A DNA stretch of 7,935 nucleotides from Flavobacteriales bacterium. Lineage in GTDB: Bacteria > Bacteroidota > Bacteroidia > Flavobacteriales > Flavobacteriaceae. This document shows positions 1-6,567 of the stretch, piece by piece. Under the pieces are notes generated by a model. That model was given only the letters and a program-made list of their open reading frames with translations, did no database searches and was not told where the DNA came from. Within the stretch, counting starts at the first letter, position 1, and each line of letters starts with the position of its first letter. The position numbers and the translations under genes were made by a program. Where the stretch lies: NCBI GenBank assembly GCA_027031025.1, contig JALVEJ010000253.1:1-7935 (forward strand), in the 5' to 3' direction.

Positions 1-577
1 GTTTATTATAAATATAAGCACCGATTAATGGAATTTTTGCCAGTAAATTCGTCGCATCTTCATAAGTCGGGTCCCAATAATCCAATTTATTGAGCCCTTG
101 ACGGTATTTGACATTAAATAAAGATTCGCGTTCCAAACTCATCACGGCAGCCGATAAAATAGCCATAGGATGACTTTCGCTAGGGAAAGAATCGATTACA
201 TCCCAAACATATTTAGGAATAATACGGCGGTTATTCATATCCATTATCAAAGCTTCCACTTGCTCTTGTGTCGGAATGTCACCCGTTAACAATAAGTAAT
301 ACAAGCCTTCAACATAAGGCATTTCGGCATCTTTGGGTTTGGGTAATTTTTCAAAAACTTCTGGTAGGGTATATCCTCTGTAACGGATACCTTCATAAGG
401 ATCCAGATACGAAATATCGGAAATTAAACTTTTAATACCCCGCATACCACCGATAATTTGTCCGGCTCTGACCTGATCAACAACCACATCGCCATATTCT
501 TTTGCCAAACGTCTTGTTCTCGGGCGATGGGCTTCAATTTTTTTATATAATTTTTCTTTTAAGCACTTCATATACAT
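1..577 (-). CDS. gltA: Citrate synthase, eukaryote-like type, N-terminal part (cut by window edge)
   Basis: This is the first 192 codons of citrate synthase, which condenses oxaloacetate and acetyl-CoA to citrate at the entry of the TCA cycle in the cytoplasm. I translated it by hand from ATG 577; the frame stays open to base 2 and runs off the left edge. Recognisable stretches are KIEAHRPRTRRLAKEYG (about residues 13-29), ISYLDPYEGIRYRGYTLPE (about 54-72), PYVEGLYYLLLTGDIPT and the SHPMAILSAAVMSLERES segment. These match the longer eukaryote-like citrate synthases of Bacteroidota rather than the short bacterial GltA. The catalytic His and Asp lie in the missing C-terminal part, so activity cannot be judged here. 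A second in-frame ATG at 571 is an alternative start two codons in. It is separated from the upstream ompH gene by a terminator and has its own probable promoter, so it is likely transcribed independently. Confidence 0.93.
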   Translation of the reverse strand, partial: MYMKCLKEKLYKKIEAHRPRTRRLAKEYGDVVVDQVRAGQIIGGMRGIKSLISDISYLDPYEGIRYRGYTLPEVFEKLPKPKDAEMPYVEGLYYLLLTGDIPTQEQVEALIMDMNNRRIIPKYVWDVIDSFPSESHPMAILSAAVMSLERESLFNVKYRQGLNKLDYWDPTYEDATNLLAKIPLIGAYIYNK

Positions 578-595
578 AAGATTTTAAATTTTTAT

Positions 596-603
596 CAAAG
601 TTA
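596..603 (-). promoter_or_regulatory. Probable -7 promoter element for citrate synthase
   Basis: Read on the minus strand this is TAACTTTG, a perfect match to the Bacteroidota -7 consensus TAnnTTTG. It lies 18 bp before the ATG at 577, which predicts a short leader of roughly 10-15 nt. No convincing -33 TTTG box is visible at the expected spacing; that region is a run of A and T. The placement between the upstream terminator and the gene supports it, but in AT-rich DNA such an octamer also occurs by chance. Confidence 0.5.
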
Positions 604-700
604 CAAATAATAAAAGCTCTATTTTTAAAAAATTTCCACTAAAATAACAAAAATCATTTTCTATTACAAATATTTTGATACATAAGTTACACAATGTTTG

Positions 701-733
701 AAAACAAAAAAAATCCCGATGTTTATCGGGATT
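701..733 (-). terminator. Rho-independent terminator of the porG-uppS-bamA-ompH-ompH operon
   Basis: A perfect 9-bp inverted repeat, AATCCCGAT (712-720) and ATCGGGATT (725-733), encloses a 4-nt loop. Read on the minus strand the hairpin is followed by a T-rich tract interrupted by one G (701-711). It begins 22 bp after the stop codon of the last ompH gene. The other side has no T-run, so it should terminate only minus-strand transcription and should insulate citrate synthase from the operon. Confidence 0.9.
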
Positions 734-754
734 CTAAGAAAAAAATAAATATAT

Positions 755-1258
755 TTAAAAGCCTAATTTCGCTTTTACATCGGCATATAAATCCGGTCCG
801 TTAGCGACAATCAAATTGGTAGGACCTGAGCTGTCAAAAACATATTGATAGCCTTTTTCTTTTGCTACATCTTTAATGGCTTTTAACAATTTTTCTTGAA
901 TTGGCTTCATTAATTCAGCTTCTTTCTTTTGGGCTTCGGCTTGAATATCTTGTTGGGCTTTGGCAATGTTTTTTTCCATTTCCATCAACTCTTTGACCCG
1001 TTTTTGATTTTCTTGCTCGGAAACTGTTTTCGATTCTTCTTGATACTTTTTAAGTTTGGCTTGATAGGCATCTTGCATCTCTTTAAATTCTTTTTGATAA
1101 GTTGCATACAACTTTTTCAATTGGGCTTGACCGGCTTTAAATTCAGGCATCTCAGTCATAATTTTTTGCACATCTATATGTGCGATTTTTTGCGCATTGG
1201 CTGTTGTGGTTCCTATCCAAAGTAACAATGCGGCTAATGCTAGTTTTAAGTGTCTCAT
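755..1258 (-). CDS. ompH: OmpH/Skp-family periplasmic chaperone (second, short copy)
   Basis: A 167-residue OmpH/Skp-family protein, expected to bind unfolded outer-membrane proteins in the periplasm and hand them to BamA. It has a signal peptide of about 22 residues (Lys5 near the start, a Leu/Ala-rich core, then the A-N-A cleavage motif before Gln23). Next comes the family's first strand, KIAHIDVQKIMTEMPE, at about 24-39. A long Lys/Glu/Gln-rich coiled-coil hairpin spans about 40-125, and the C-terminal strand region holds GYQYVFDSS (about 136-144). Its length is close to the usual 160-170 residues. It is the last gene of the operon, 30 bp after the larger ompH paralogue and just before the terminator. 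No promoter-like box is visible in the 30-bp gap, so it is probably co-transcribed. Skp proteins of this type form trimers; that is family knowledge, not visible here. Confidence 0.93.
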   Translation of the reverse strand: MRHLKLALAALLLWIGTTTANAQKIAHIDVQKIMTEMPEFKAGQAQLKKLYATYQKEFKEMQDAYQAKLKKYQEESKTVSEQENQKRVKELMEMEKNIAKAQQDIQAEAQKKEAELMKPIQEKLLKAIKDVAKEKGYQYVFDSSGPTNLIVANGPDLYADVKAKLGF

Positions 1259-1288
1259 ATGATTCTATTTTTAATTTTAAGTTTATTT

Positions 1289-2305
1289 TTAATTTTTATT
1301 TTCGTTATCGTCAGATTCTTTATTTTTTTGAGCTTTTCGTTTGCGACGTTCTTCTAAAATCCTTTGCCTGCGCGCTTCACGCTCGGCTTTACGTTGTGCG
1401 GCTTTTTGTTCCGGTGTCAAGGCTTTTTGTTGCTGTGCTTCAAAAGCTTTGAGTTGTTCGGGAGTTAATTTTTCGCCATATTCACCGGTAGTATTATTTT
1501 TGTTTTCATTTTTTGTTTCACCGGGTTGTCCGGTTTCAGCACCTTCCGAATCTTTTCTTTTATCAGATTCTTGTTCACCGGTTTGTTTTCCATCAACATT
1601 GGCTTTTGGCGCATTTTTTTGTTCTCGTTTTCTTCTACGTTCTTCTAAAGCTGCTTTTCGCTTAGCTTCACGATCGGCTTTACGTTTGGCAGCCAATTCG
1701 GCACGTCTTTTAGCCGCTTCGCTTTGCTTGGCTTTTTGTTTTTCTTTGCGTTTTTTATTTCTTTTCTCCCGGTCTTCTTTCCCTTTTTCCTTAGTAATCA
1801 ATTTCAATATTTTATCGGAAATATCTAATTTAGGAGAAGTATAAATTAAACCAAGCTTATCATTAGACTTGTCAAAAACAATGTCATATTTAGCGGTTTT
1901 CAACAATTTGGCTACGGCATTAAACACCCTGTCTTGAACCGGTGTTACCAGATGTTGCTTTTGTAATATATAATCTCCTTCGGGACCAAACTTTGCTAAT
2001 TGATATTTTAACAATTCTTTTTCTTTAAAGGCAATTTCTTCTTCTTTTTCTTGTAACAATTCTTTGGTTAACAAAACTTTTTCTTGTTCCAAAGCGTCTT
2101 TCAAATCTTTAATTTCTTTTTCTCTACGTTCTATTTCTGCTTTCCAACGATTGGCTCTGGCATTGAGTTCCTTTAATGCCGACTGGTATTCGGGTAGTTT
2201 TTCAAGAATATAATCCATATCGACTGAGGCAATTCTCACTCTCCTTTGACCTGTGCTAACCAAGGTCAAAAAGAATAAAACCGGTAAAATGACAATTTTT
2301 TTCAT
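1289..2305 (-). CDS. ompH: OmpH/Skp-family protein with long charged, repeat-containing C-terminal tail
   Basis: A 338-residue protein in two parts. Residues 1 to about 170 form an OmpH/Skp domain: a signal peptide ending near S-T-G before Gln20, the first strand RIASVDMDYILEKLPEY (24-40), a coiled-coil arm (about 41-105), and a C-terminal segment with TPVQDRVFNAVAKL (121-134) and YDIVFD (140-145). Residues about 171-338 are an added tail very rich in Lys, Arg, Glu and Gln. The tail holds two related basic blocks (207-231 and 304-328) separated by a polar Gly/Asn/Glu-rich linker (about 232-278) and two LTPEQ motifs (280-284 and 296-300). Ordinary Skp proteins are about 160 residues, so the tail doubles the size. 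It lies 45 bp after bamA and 30 bp before the short paralogue. The OmpH domain suggests chaperone work for barrel proteins; the tail's role is unknown, perhaps binding to an acidic envelope polymer. No frameshift is evident. Confidence 0.9.
   Translation of the reverse strand: MKKIVILPVLFFLTLVSTGQRRVRIASVDMDYILEKLPEYQSALKELNARANRWKAEIERREKEIKDLKDALEQEKVLLTKELLQEKEEEIAFKEKELLKYQLAKFGPEGDYILQKQHLVTPVQDRVFNAVAKLLKTAKYDIVFDKSNDKLGLIYTSPKLDISDKILKLITKEKGKEDREKRNKKRKEKQKAKQSEAAKRRAELAAKRKADREAKRKAALEERRRKREQKNAPKANVDGKQTGEQESDKRKDSEGAETGQPGETKNENKNNTTGEYGEKLTPEQLKAFEAQQQKALTPEQKAAQRKAEREARRQRILEERRKRKAQKNKESDDNENKN
1322..1396 (-). repeat. Basic 25-residue repeat, copy B, in OmpH tail
   Basis: This encodes residues 304-328 of the long OmpH protein, pattern RKAEREARR...LEERRKR..QKN. 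Aligned without gaps to copy A it is identical at 15 of 25 positions by hand count, with mostly Lys/Arg or Asp/Glu swaps elsewhere. DNA is also shared: gcttcacgNtcggctttacg and acgttcttctaaa occur on the plus strand in both copies. Confidence 0.75.
1613..1687 (-). repeat. Basic 25-residue repeat, copy A, in OmpH tail
   Basis: This encodes residues 207-231 of the long OmpH protein, pattern RKADREAKR...LEERRRKREQKN. It is the partner of copy B 291 bp further along the gene (97 codons, in frame), which is consistent with an internal duplication of a charged helical block. Confidence 0.75.
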
Positions 2306-2350
2306 GGTTCAGTTTATATTAAGAAATAATTGTGCCAAAGTCGAAAAATA

Positions 2351-4903
2351 TTATAAACGTTGATTCATAATAAAGTGCGTTTGCCAACCGGAAACTCTCG
2401 GAACGCCAGTATTGTCAGGGACTTTATCAAAGCCGTATCCGAAATCAATACCTAATAATCCGAAAGCACTCATAAAAATTCGCACGCCGACTCCGGCAGA
2501 TTTTTTTAATGAGAACGGATTGTAATACTTTATATTGTTATAGGTATTAGCGCCTTCAAAAAATGACAACACATAAATGGAGGCTTGAGGTTTTAAAGTA
2601 ATAGGATATCGCAATTCAAATGAAAATTTATTATAAACCGTTCCACCGCGGTTGGCAAAAGATCGGTTTAAAGATTGATCTAAATAGCCTCGCAACGGAA
2701 TAGTTTCTCTTGAATCAAGATTGCCACCGGTAGGCATGGTGCCACCAACAAAGAATCTTTCGAAGGGTGGAATGCCTAAATCTTTATTATAAGCCCCAAG
2801 CAAACCAAACTCGGCTTTGGAACGCAAAATTAACTTCTGGTATAATGATGAATACCAAGTTCCTGATAATTTTACTTTGTAATACTCTATAAATTTATAT
2901 TTCTGCTTGTTAATTTTTTCGTAGTCGGGATTGCCATCGGCATCTTGAAAATCAGGATTTTGATTGATAGTGGCATAATCCATACTGCTAAACAAAGAAT
3001 AAGGCGGCGTTAATTTTAAACTCAAACCAAATTCGGAACCGACAGTAGGGAAAATGGGATTAGGTCCACTGGAATTTCTACCAAACATTAAATTGTATGA
3101 GAAATTGTTTGAGGTGCCATCATTAAATCCGAATGCACCGATAGATCCGTAATTATCAATAGTATAATGATTTAAACTCACGGATTGGCTCAGATAAAAA
3201 TAATCGTCTGGCCATTGCAATTTTTTAGACAACCCGACTGTTAGTCCGGTGATAATAAAACGTTTATTTCTGTCGACCGCATAATAATTAATCTCATTGC
3301 TGGTGTAGTCAATTCCATAATAAGTAGAATAGTAAGCTGAGACATTGAAAGCTTGCGGTTTTTTGCCACCGAACCAAGGTTCCATAAAGGACAAACTATA
3401 AGTTTCATAGCGTTGAGAAACTTGCAAGTTTAATGATAAATTTTGTCCGTCACCCATAGGAAGCGGTTTGTAAGCTTTACCATTAAAAATGTTTCTGATT
3501 GAAAAGTTTTTTAAAGCCAGTCCTAATGTGCCTATAAAATAATGTCCGTCAAAACCACCTTGCAATTGTATTTGACTACTACCGGACTCTTCTACATGCC
3601 AATCTACATCAACCGTTCCGGCATTGGGGTCAATATTTTTAAGGTCGGGCGAAATTTTTTCCGCATCAAAAATTTGCATTTGTGCCAATTCTCTAATGGT
3701 TCTAATGATATTCTGCTTGCTGTAAGTAGCACCGGGCAAGGTTCTGAGTTCGCGATAAATAACCTTGTCGTTAGTTTTAAAATTGCCATTGACAGTGATA
3801 TTGTTAAACTTCGCCGGTTTGCCTTCATATATACGTAATTCGTAGTCTATGGTATCTTGACGAATGCCTTTTTCGACCAAATTGATTCGTGAAAACAAAT
3901 AGCCGTTATTTTGATACAAATTGGTTATGCTTTCGGCATCGGGTTTGGTAGGATCATCAATACGTTTGGCAATCAAAGTGCCATTATAAACATCGCCTTT
4001 TTTGATGCCTAAAATTTTCTTGATAAAAGCCGTAGAATACCGGTTATTGCCTACCACATCGATATTACCGAAATAGTATTTTCGACCTTCTTCAACGTTG
4101 ATATCGATATTTAGATTATTTTGCTTATCAAAATACACCGAATCGGACAAAACTCGGGCATTGCGGTAGCCTTGTTCCTTGTAATATTTTTCGAGTTTGA
4201 CCAAATCATCTTTAAAATCGTCGGGGATGTATTTGGAGCGTTTCCAAAAACGGTAAAAACGTTTTTCTTTGGTATGTTTGAGTTGGCGTTTAAGTTTTCG
4301 GTCTTTGATGTTCTTATTGCCTATTATATTAATATGTTTGATTTTAATCCGTTTGCCTTTATCAACATCAATTAAAAGTTTGACATAATCGGCGGAATCG
4401 GGCACGGTGGTCATCTTGACACGAGTCTTTAAAAAGCCTTTTTGTAGAAACTTGTTTTTAATGGTTTCAATGGTTTTAGCTTTGAGATTTTCGCTGAGAA
4501 TCGCATTTTTTCTCAAACCCAAATCTTTGATAAATTCCTTACGTTTGGAGCGTGAAATACCTTTAATGGTGACTTCGGATATTTTGGGCAATTCTTTTAA
4601 ATCAATTTCCAGAATAACTTTGTTGTCGGTAGTGGGAATAATATACAAGTTGACATCTGAGAAATAGGTTAAATCCCAAAGTTTATTGATAATTTCGGCT
4701 GTTTGTTCGCCCGGCACTTCAATTATGTCGCCCTTATCGACTCCGATAAAGGCTTTGACGGTTTGCGGATTAAATTGTTTTAAACCGTTGATTTTAATAT
4801 CTTCTATTTGATAGATTTTATAATCATCACTCTTGACCTTTTGACCGTAAAAATTGATCACTAACAAAAAGGCCAAAATAGACCATAATAATTTATCCTT
4901 CAT
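2351..4903 (-). CDS. bamA: BamA, outer-membrane protein assembly factor (Omp85 family)
   Basis: An 850-residue BamA, the outer-membrane insertase that folds beta-barrel proteins. Residues 1-20 are a signal peptide (MKDK, hydrophobic core, FYG before Gln21). Five POTRA domains follow at about 33-106, 107-183, 184-274, 275-362 and 364-438; several open with the usual strand plus '(I/V)xGN' turn, such as INIIGNKNI, IDVVGNNRY and ITVNGNFKT. The barrel spans about 440-850. It contains FFVGG (717-721) and the loop-6 signature LRGY (737-740), the Omp85 R-G-[FY] motif. The frame is open upstream to an ATG at 5071, but ATG 4903 is preferred because it starts the signal peptide directly and gives an 11-nt overlap with uppS, suggesting translational coupling. 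An Asp-rich loop lies near residues 651-662. Two OmpH chaperone genes follow, which fits delivery of barrel precursors to BamA. The C-terminus (FIMNQRL) ends in Leu rather than the common aromatic residue. Confidence 0.95.
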   Translation of the reverse strand: MKDKLLWSILAFLLVINFYGQKVKSDDYKIYQIEDIKINGLKQFNPQTVKAFIGVDKGDIIEVPGEQTAEIINKLWDLTYFSDVNLYIIPTTDNKVILEIDLKELPKISEVTIKGISRSKRKEFIKDLGLRKNAILSENLKAKTIETIKNKFLQKGFLKTRVKMTTVPDSADYVKLLIDVDKGKRIKIKHINIIGNKNIKDRKLKRQLKHTKEKRFYRFWKRSKYIPDDFKDDLVKLEKYYKEQGYRNARVLSDSVYFDKQNNLNIDINVEEGRKYYFGNIDVVGNNRYSTAFIKKILGIKKGDVYNGTLIAKRIDDPTKPDAESITNLYQNNGYLFSRINLVEKGIRQDTIDYELRIYEGKPAKFNNITVNGNFKTNDKVIYRELRTLPGATYSKQNIIRTIRELAQMQIFDAEKISPDLKNIDPNAGTVDVDWHVEESGSSQIQLQGGFDGHYFIGTLGLALKNFSIRNIFNGKAYKPLPMGDGQNLSLNLQVSQRYETYSLSFMEPWFGGKKPQAFNVSAYYSTYYGIDYTSNEINYYAVDRNKRFIITGLTVGLSKKLQWPDDYFYLSQSVSLNHYTIDNYGSIGAFGFNDGTSNNFSYNLMFGRNSSGPNPIFPTVGSEFGLSLKLTPPYSLFSSMDYATINQNPDFQDADGNPDYEKINKQKYKFIEYYKVKLSGTWYSSLYQKLILRSKAEFGLLGAYNKDLGIPPFERFFVGGTMPTGGNLDSRETIPLRGYLDQSLNRSFANRGGTVYNKFSFELRYPITLKPQASIYVLSFFEGANTYNNIKYYNPFSLKKSAGVGVRIFMSAFGLLGIDFGYGFDKVPDNTGVPRVSGWQTHFIMNQRL

Positions 4904-5645
4904 GGTTAATCTGTTCACTTGTTTTTCCAAATCTTCTTTCTCTTTTTTGATAATCAGCCAAGGCTTCATAATAGTGTTGTTTGTCAAAATCAGGCCAAAG
5001 TATATCGGTAAAATATAATTCGGCATAGGCAATTTTCCATAATAAAAAATTACTGATTCTTTTTTCGCCACCGGTTCTAATCATAAAATCCACATCGGGC
5101 AAATTATGGCTGTAAAGGTGCAAATTTATTTTATTTTCGTCAATATTTTCGGGCAAAATTATATTATTTTTAACTTTTTTAGCCAGTTTTTTGGTCATTT
5201 GCACAATTTCGTCACGACCGCCATAATTCAGCGCAATAGATAAAGTCATGCCGGTATTGGCGGCGGTTTTTTGCAAAACGTCTTGCAAAGTTTGATGGGT
5301 ATGAATAGGCAATTGCTCTATATTGCCAATAGCATTGAGCCGGATATTTTGTTGCATCAAATCGGCAATCTGTTCATTGAGAGTTTGCACTAACAAATCC
5401 ATCAAAGCATCGACTTCTTCTTTTGGACGATTCCAATTTTCGGTCGAAAACGTATAAAGACTCAGATATTGTATCCCTAATTCTACAGATTTTTCAACTA
5501 TTTGCCGAACAGATTTAACCCCTTCATGATGCCCGAATATGCGTTTTTGCCCCCTTTTTTTTGCCCATCGACCATTCCCATCCATGATAATAGCAACATG
5601 ACGAGGTAAAAACCGAGAGTTTTGTTTAAGGTTTTGAGACATCAT
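4893..5645 (-). CDS. uppS: Isoprenyl transferase, undecaprenyl diphosphate synthase
   Basis: A 250-residue cis-prenyltransferase that extends farnesyl diphosphate with isopentenyl diphosphate to undecaprenyl diphosphate, the lipid carrier for peptidoglycan and surface glycans. It acts at the cytoplasmic face of the inner membrane. Family motifs are all present: IMDGNGRWA with the catalytic Asp at residue 22, GHHEG (38-42), YTFSTENWNRP (64-74), ALNYGGRDEI (138-147), and the C-terminal substrate-binding block RTGGEKRISNFLLW (190-203) followed by AELYFTDILWPDF. Length is normal. Two adjacent ATGs (5645 and 5642) could serve as start; the first is used here. It starts 9 bp after the porG stop, and its 3' end overlaps the bamA start by 11 nt, so the three genes appear co-transcribed. 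Confidence 0.96.
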   Translation of the reverse strand: MMSQNLKQNSRFLPRHVAIIMDGNGRWAKKRGQKRIFGHHEGVKSVRQIVEKSVELGIQYLSLYTFSTENWNRPKEEVDALMDLLVQTLNEQIADLMQQNIRLNAIGNIEQLPIHTHQTLQDVLQKTAANTGMTLSIALNYGGRDEIVQMTKKLAKKVKNNIILPENIDENKINLHLYSHNLPDVDFMIRTGGEKRISNFLLWKIAYAELYFTDILWPDFDKQHYYEALADYQKRERRFGKTSEQINHEG

Positions 5646-5654
5646 ACCCGCAAC

Positions 5655-6395
5655 TTATCGTAAATTAAAATAACAACTCAAATCGCCAAAAGTATAAATA
5701 AAACTTATGGAAGTAAATGAATACCAGTCATTTGAATGGGTATTTGTAGTGGGAACAATACCGTCTTTAATCAGTCTGTCTTCGTTGCCGTAGAGGCTAT
5801 ACGATCCATCTAAGTTATCCGTAAAATAATAGTAAACACCGGCTTCCATAGCTATAATAAAATGCCGCGCAGCCTTGTATTTAATGCCTAATACCATGGG
5901 AATATTTATGTTGGTTCCGTTAAATTTATAACCACCGGTATTGGTATTTTTGGGAACCAAAGAAGTATTTCTAATTAAATCTCCACTATAGGTTCCGACA
6001 CCCACACCGGTAAAAAAATAAGGTGTCAGCTTATGAATACTTTGCAAAGTCAAAAAAGGATTACGGGCTATAAAATTATACTCAACCCCCATGGCAAAAT
6101 GAAGTAATTGGGCATGGGTCGAAAAATCACGGGCAATACGCCCTACACTTTCCGCTTCAGCATCATTGGCGGCAATCTGAAAATAATTGAAATTTAAACG
6201 AACGGAAAACCATTGGTTAACCGTACGCTTAAATACAATACCGCCACCTAATTTGTTAGGGTAAAAATAATATTCACGACCAATATCGCCAATATAATTA
6301 CCGCCACCGGCTACAACACCAAATTCATATTCCTGCGCCCGAAGGGCGATTATATTCAAAATGAAAAGAAAGGTAAATATCTTAAATTTTGTCAT
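5655..6395 (-). CDS. porG: PorG-like outer-membrane protein (DUF6089), type 9 secretion system
   Basis: A 246-residue protein with a signal peptide of about 20 residues (MTKFK, a Phe/Leu/Ile core, L-R-A before Gln21). An outer-membrane beta-barrel of probably eight strands follows. It begins with YEFGVVAGGGNYIGDIG (about 23-39), where the Gly-rich start and 'GDIG' are characteristic of the DUF6089/PorG family. Later alternating strands include FFTGVGVGTYSGDL and WYSFTSISFIYTFGD near the end. PorG in Porphyromonas gingivalis is an outer-membrane partner of the periplasmic PorK/PorN ring of the T9SS. The assignment rests on sequence style plus position directly before uppS-bamA-ompH, the same neighbourhood as P. 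gingivalis porG as I recall it. No other T9SS gene is in the window, so whether the organism has a working T9SS cannot be seen. It is the first gene of the operon. Without a search, another small barrel of the DUF6089 family cannot be fully excluded. Confidence 0.82.
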   Translation of the reverse strand: MTKFKIFTFLFILNIIALRAQEYEFGVVAGGGNYIGDIGREYYFYPNKLGGGIVFKRTVNQWFSVRLNFNYFQIAANDAEAESVGRIARDFSTHAQLLHFAMGVEYNFIARNPFLTLQSIHKLTPYFFTGVGVGTYSGDLIRNTSLVPKNTNTGGYKFNGTNINIPMVLGIKYKAARHFIIAMEAGVYYYFTDNLDGSYSLYGNEDRLIKDGIVPTTNTHSNDWYSFTSISFIYTFGDLSCYFNLR

Positions 6396-6419
6396 TTAGT
6401 TTAGATATATAGGAATTTG

Positions 6420-6427
6420 CAAATATA
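6420..6427 (-). promoter_or_regulatory. Probable -7 promoter element for the porG-uppS-bamA-ompH operon
   Basis: On the minus strand this reads TATATTTG, a perfect TAnnTTTG match, 24 bp before the porG ATG. The -33 position falls inside the 11-bp tandem repeat at 6443-6464, and no clear TTTG box is seen there. It is the only such box I found upstream of the five operon genes when checking the gaps between them. Confidence 0.55.
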
Positions 6428-6442
6428 GTAATAAAACTTAAT

Positions 6443-6464
6443 TTAATAACGTATTAATAACGTA
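6443..6464 (+). repeat. Perfect 11-bp tandem repeat in the divergent intergenic region
   Basis: TTAATAACGTA occurs twice back to back (6443-6453 and 6454-6464), followed by a further T that continues the period. The 11-bp period places the copies about one helical turn apart, as for a protein binding one DNA face. It sits 15 bp upstream of the porG -7 box, over its -33 region, and about 80 bp from the -7 box of the divergent gene. It could be a regulator site, or a chance slippage product in AT-rich DNA. Confidence 0.6.
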
Positions 6465-6544
6465 TAATTTCGGGCTTTATTGAATGATCTTTTACTTTTA
6501 AGGTTTTTTAATTTTAGCGGTTTCTCCTTTCAAATCATATTACT

Positions 6545-6552
6545 TAGTTTTG
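6545..6552 (+). promoter_or_regulatory. Probable -7 promoter element for the RNA methyltransferase gene
   Basis: TAGTTTTG matches TAnnTTTG exactly and lies 15 bp before the ATG at 6568, predicting a leader of about 10 nt. No clear -33 TTTG box is seen about 20 bp upstream. Confidence 0.5.
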
Positions 6553-6567
6553 TAAAAAATTATTTTG

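Noticed and set aside
929..1452. Two overlapping plus-strand frames (929-1225 and 1180-1452)
   Set aside because: They are antisense to the ompH genes, and their Phe/Leu-rich translations mirror Lys/Glu-rich coiled coil. They are not independent genes.
1341..1844. Open plus-strand frame of 167 codons, Ser/Cys/Phe-rich
   Set aside because: It lies wholly antisense to the charged tail of the long OmpH gene. Its composition is the complement of Lys/Glu/Arg codons, with no start context or family resemblance.
2306..2350. Possible separate promoter for the long ompH gene
   Set aside because: Scanning the gap on the minus strand finds no TAnnTTTG match, so co-transcription from upstream is the simpler reading.
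3542..4667. Several short open frames inside bamA (plus 3542-3838, 4121-4375, 4407-4667; minus 3604-3828)
   Set aside because: All lie within the strongly supported bamA coding frame, show no domain signature and are explained as out-of-frame reading.
6396..6567. Possible small RNA or hidden small gene in the divergent intergenic region
   Set aside because: I found no open frame with a plausible start and no stable hairpin. Putative promoter boxes and the tandem repeat account for the visible structure.
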